The notes below the pieces were generated by a model. That model saw only the letters and a program-made list of their open reading frames with translations. It was not told where the DNA came from and did not search any database. The position numbers were made by a program, and so were the translations under genes. DNA of 64,000 bases from Rhizobium sp. BK316 (GTDB taxonomy: Bacteria > Pseudomonadota > Alphaproteobacteria > Rhizobiales > Rhizobiaceae). Below, piece by piece: positions 63,970-64,000 of the stretch. Each line of letters opens with the position of its first letter. Positions within the stretch are counted from its first letter, which is position 1. The stretch spans positions 806,001 to 870,000 of the forward strand of contig NZ_JACHZR010000002.1 in the NCBI RefSeq assembly GCF_014193695.1, in the 5' to 3' direction.

Positions 63970-64000
63970 GAGGGCTGAAGCACTTTAGGCTAGATCATCC

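Noticed and set aside
63970..64000. Short AAGCACTTTAGGC sequence at the right edge that could start another palindromic repeat.
   Set aside because: Only about 30 bp are visible, too little to call an element.
1..64000. Mobile elements, prophage, CRISPR arrays, tRNA or rRNA genes.
   Set aside because: I looked for transposase-like frames, terminal inverted repeats, regularly spaced repeats and tRNA-like cloverleaf sequence in the gaps and saw none.

Overview
The window looks like chromosomal DNA of a Rhizobium-type alphaproteobacterium (Rhizobium sensu lato, family Rhizobiaceae). Supporting signs are GC-rich coding with alphaproteobacterial codon use, single-domain Cache chemoreceptors, a BA14K-family exported protein, an Atu4866-family protein, a bioMNY biotin-uptake operon, a RibB carrying a degenerate RibA-like tail, a candidate EcfG (general stress) promoter and a RIME-like palindromic repeat. 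Every region reads as ordinary chromosome. I see no phage, plasmid, transposase, CRISPR, tRNA or rRNA gene.

Layout. 1-4.6 kb: 3' part of aroA, a DUF2207 membrane protein, purD and a small exported cysteine-containing protein. 4.6-8.9 kb: two tandem methyl-accepting chemotaxis proteins (MCPs) with different sensor halves and an essentially identical 1.2-kb signalling half. 8.9-19.6 kb: divergent LysR/tautomerase pair, glyS, tex, cfa, a histidine phosphatase, a MipA/OmpV porin-like protein, ubiA and a DUF6101 protein. 19.9-23.6 kb: a 1241-residue protein made of about eleven DUF1217-like units. 23.6-30.1 kb: an FAD-linked oxidase and a Sua5 tRNA-modification gene, an unknown protein, an orphan Rieske oxygenase, a BA14K protein and a CorA/ZntB transporter. 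30.1-35.9 kb: RIME-like element, acyl-CoA dehydrogenase/enoyl-CoA hydratase operon, autoregulated-looking ArsR/SRPBCC pair, and two RNA methyltransferase-type genes. 36-40.4 kb: a third MCP with a C-terminal DWTEF tether, then an AraC/SDR/Atu4866 cluster. 40.4-47 kb: dxs, pirin, an unknown lipoprotein/exported-protein pair, an SDR, xseB and an HDAC-like deacetylase. 47-53 kb: thioesterase, bioMNY, a YcaQ-like glycosylase, aroC-ribB. 53-64 kb: a CHASE-PAS-GGDEF-EAL protein, a DUF1344 protein, histidine phosphatase, fabI, a DnaJ-like protein, a surface lipoprotein, pdxH, a polysaccharide deacetylase, a D,D-carboxypeptidase with SPOR domain and a MazG-like protein.

How it works together. Much of the window is housekeeping: aromatic amino acids (aroA, aroC), purines (purD), riboflavin (ribB), isoprenoids and ubiquinone (dxs, ubiA), fatty acids and lipids (fabI, cfa), vitamin B6 (pdxH), biotin uptake, tRNA charging and RNA modification. 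On top of this sits a sensory layer: three chemoreceptors, one cyclic-di-GMP protein and four transcription regulators next to their probable targets. The most distinctive items are the homogenised tandem MCPs, the modular DUF1217 protein, and the ArsR promoter in which two similar palindromes 50 bp apart flank a promoter whose message would begin at, or one base before, the start codon. Many gene ends carry clear hairpin terminators.
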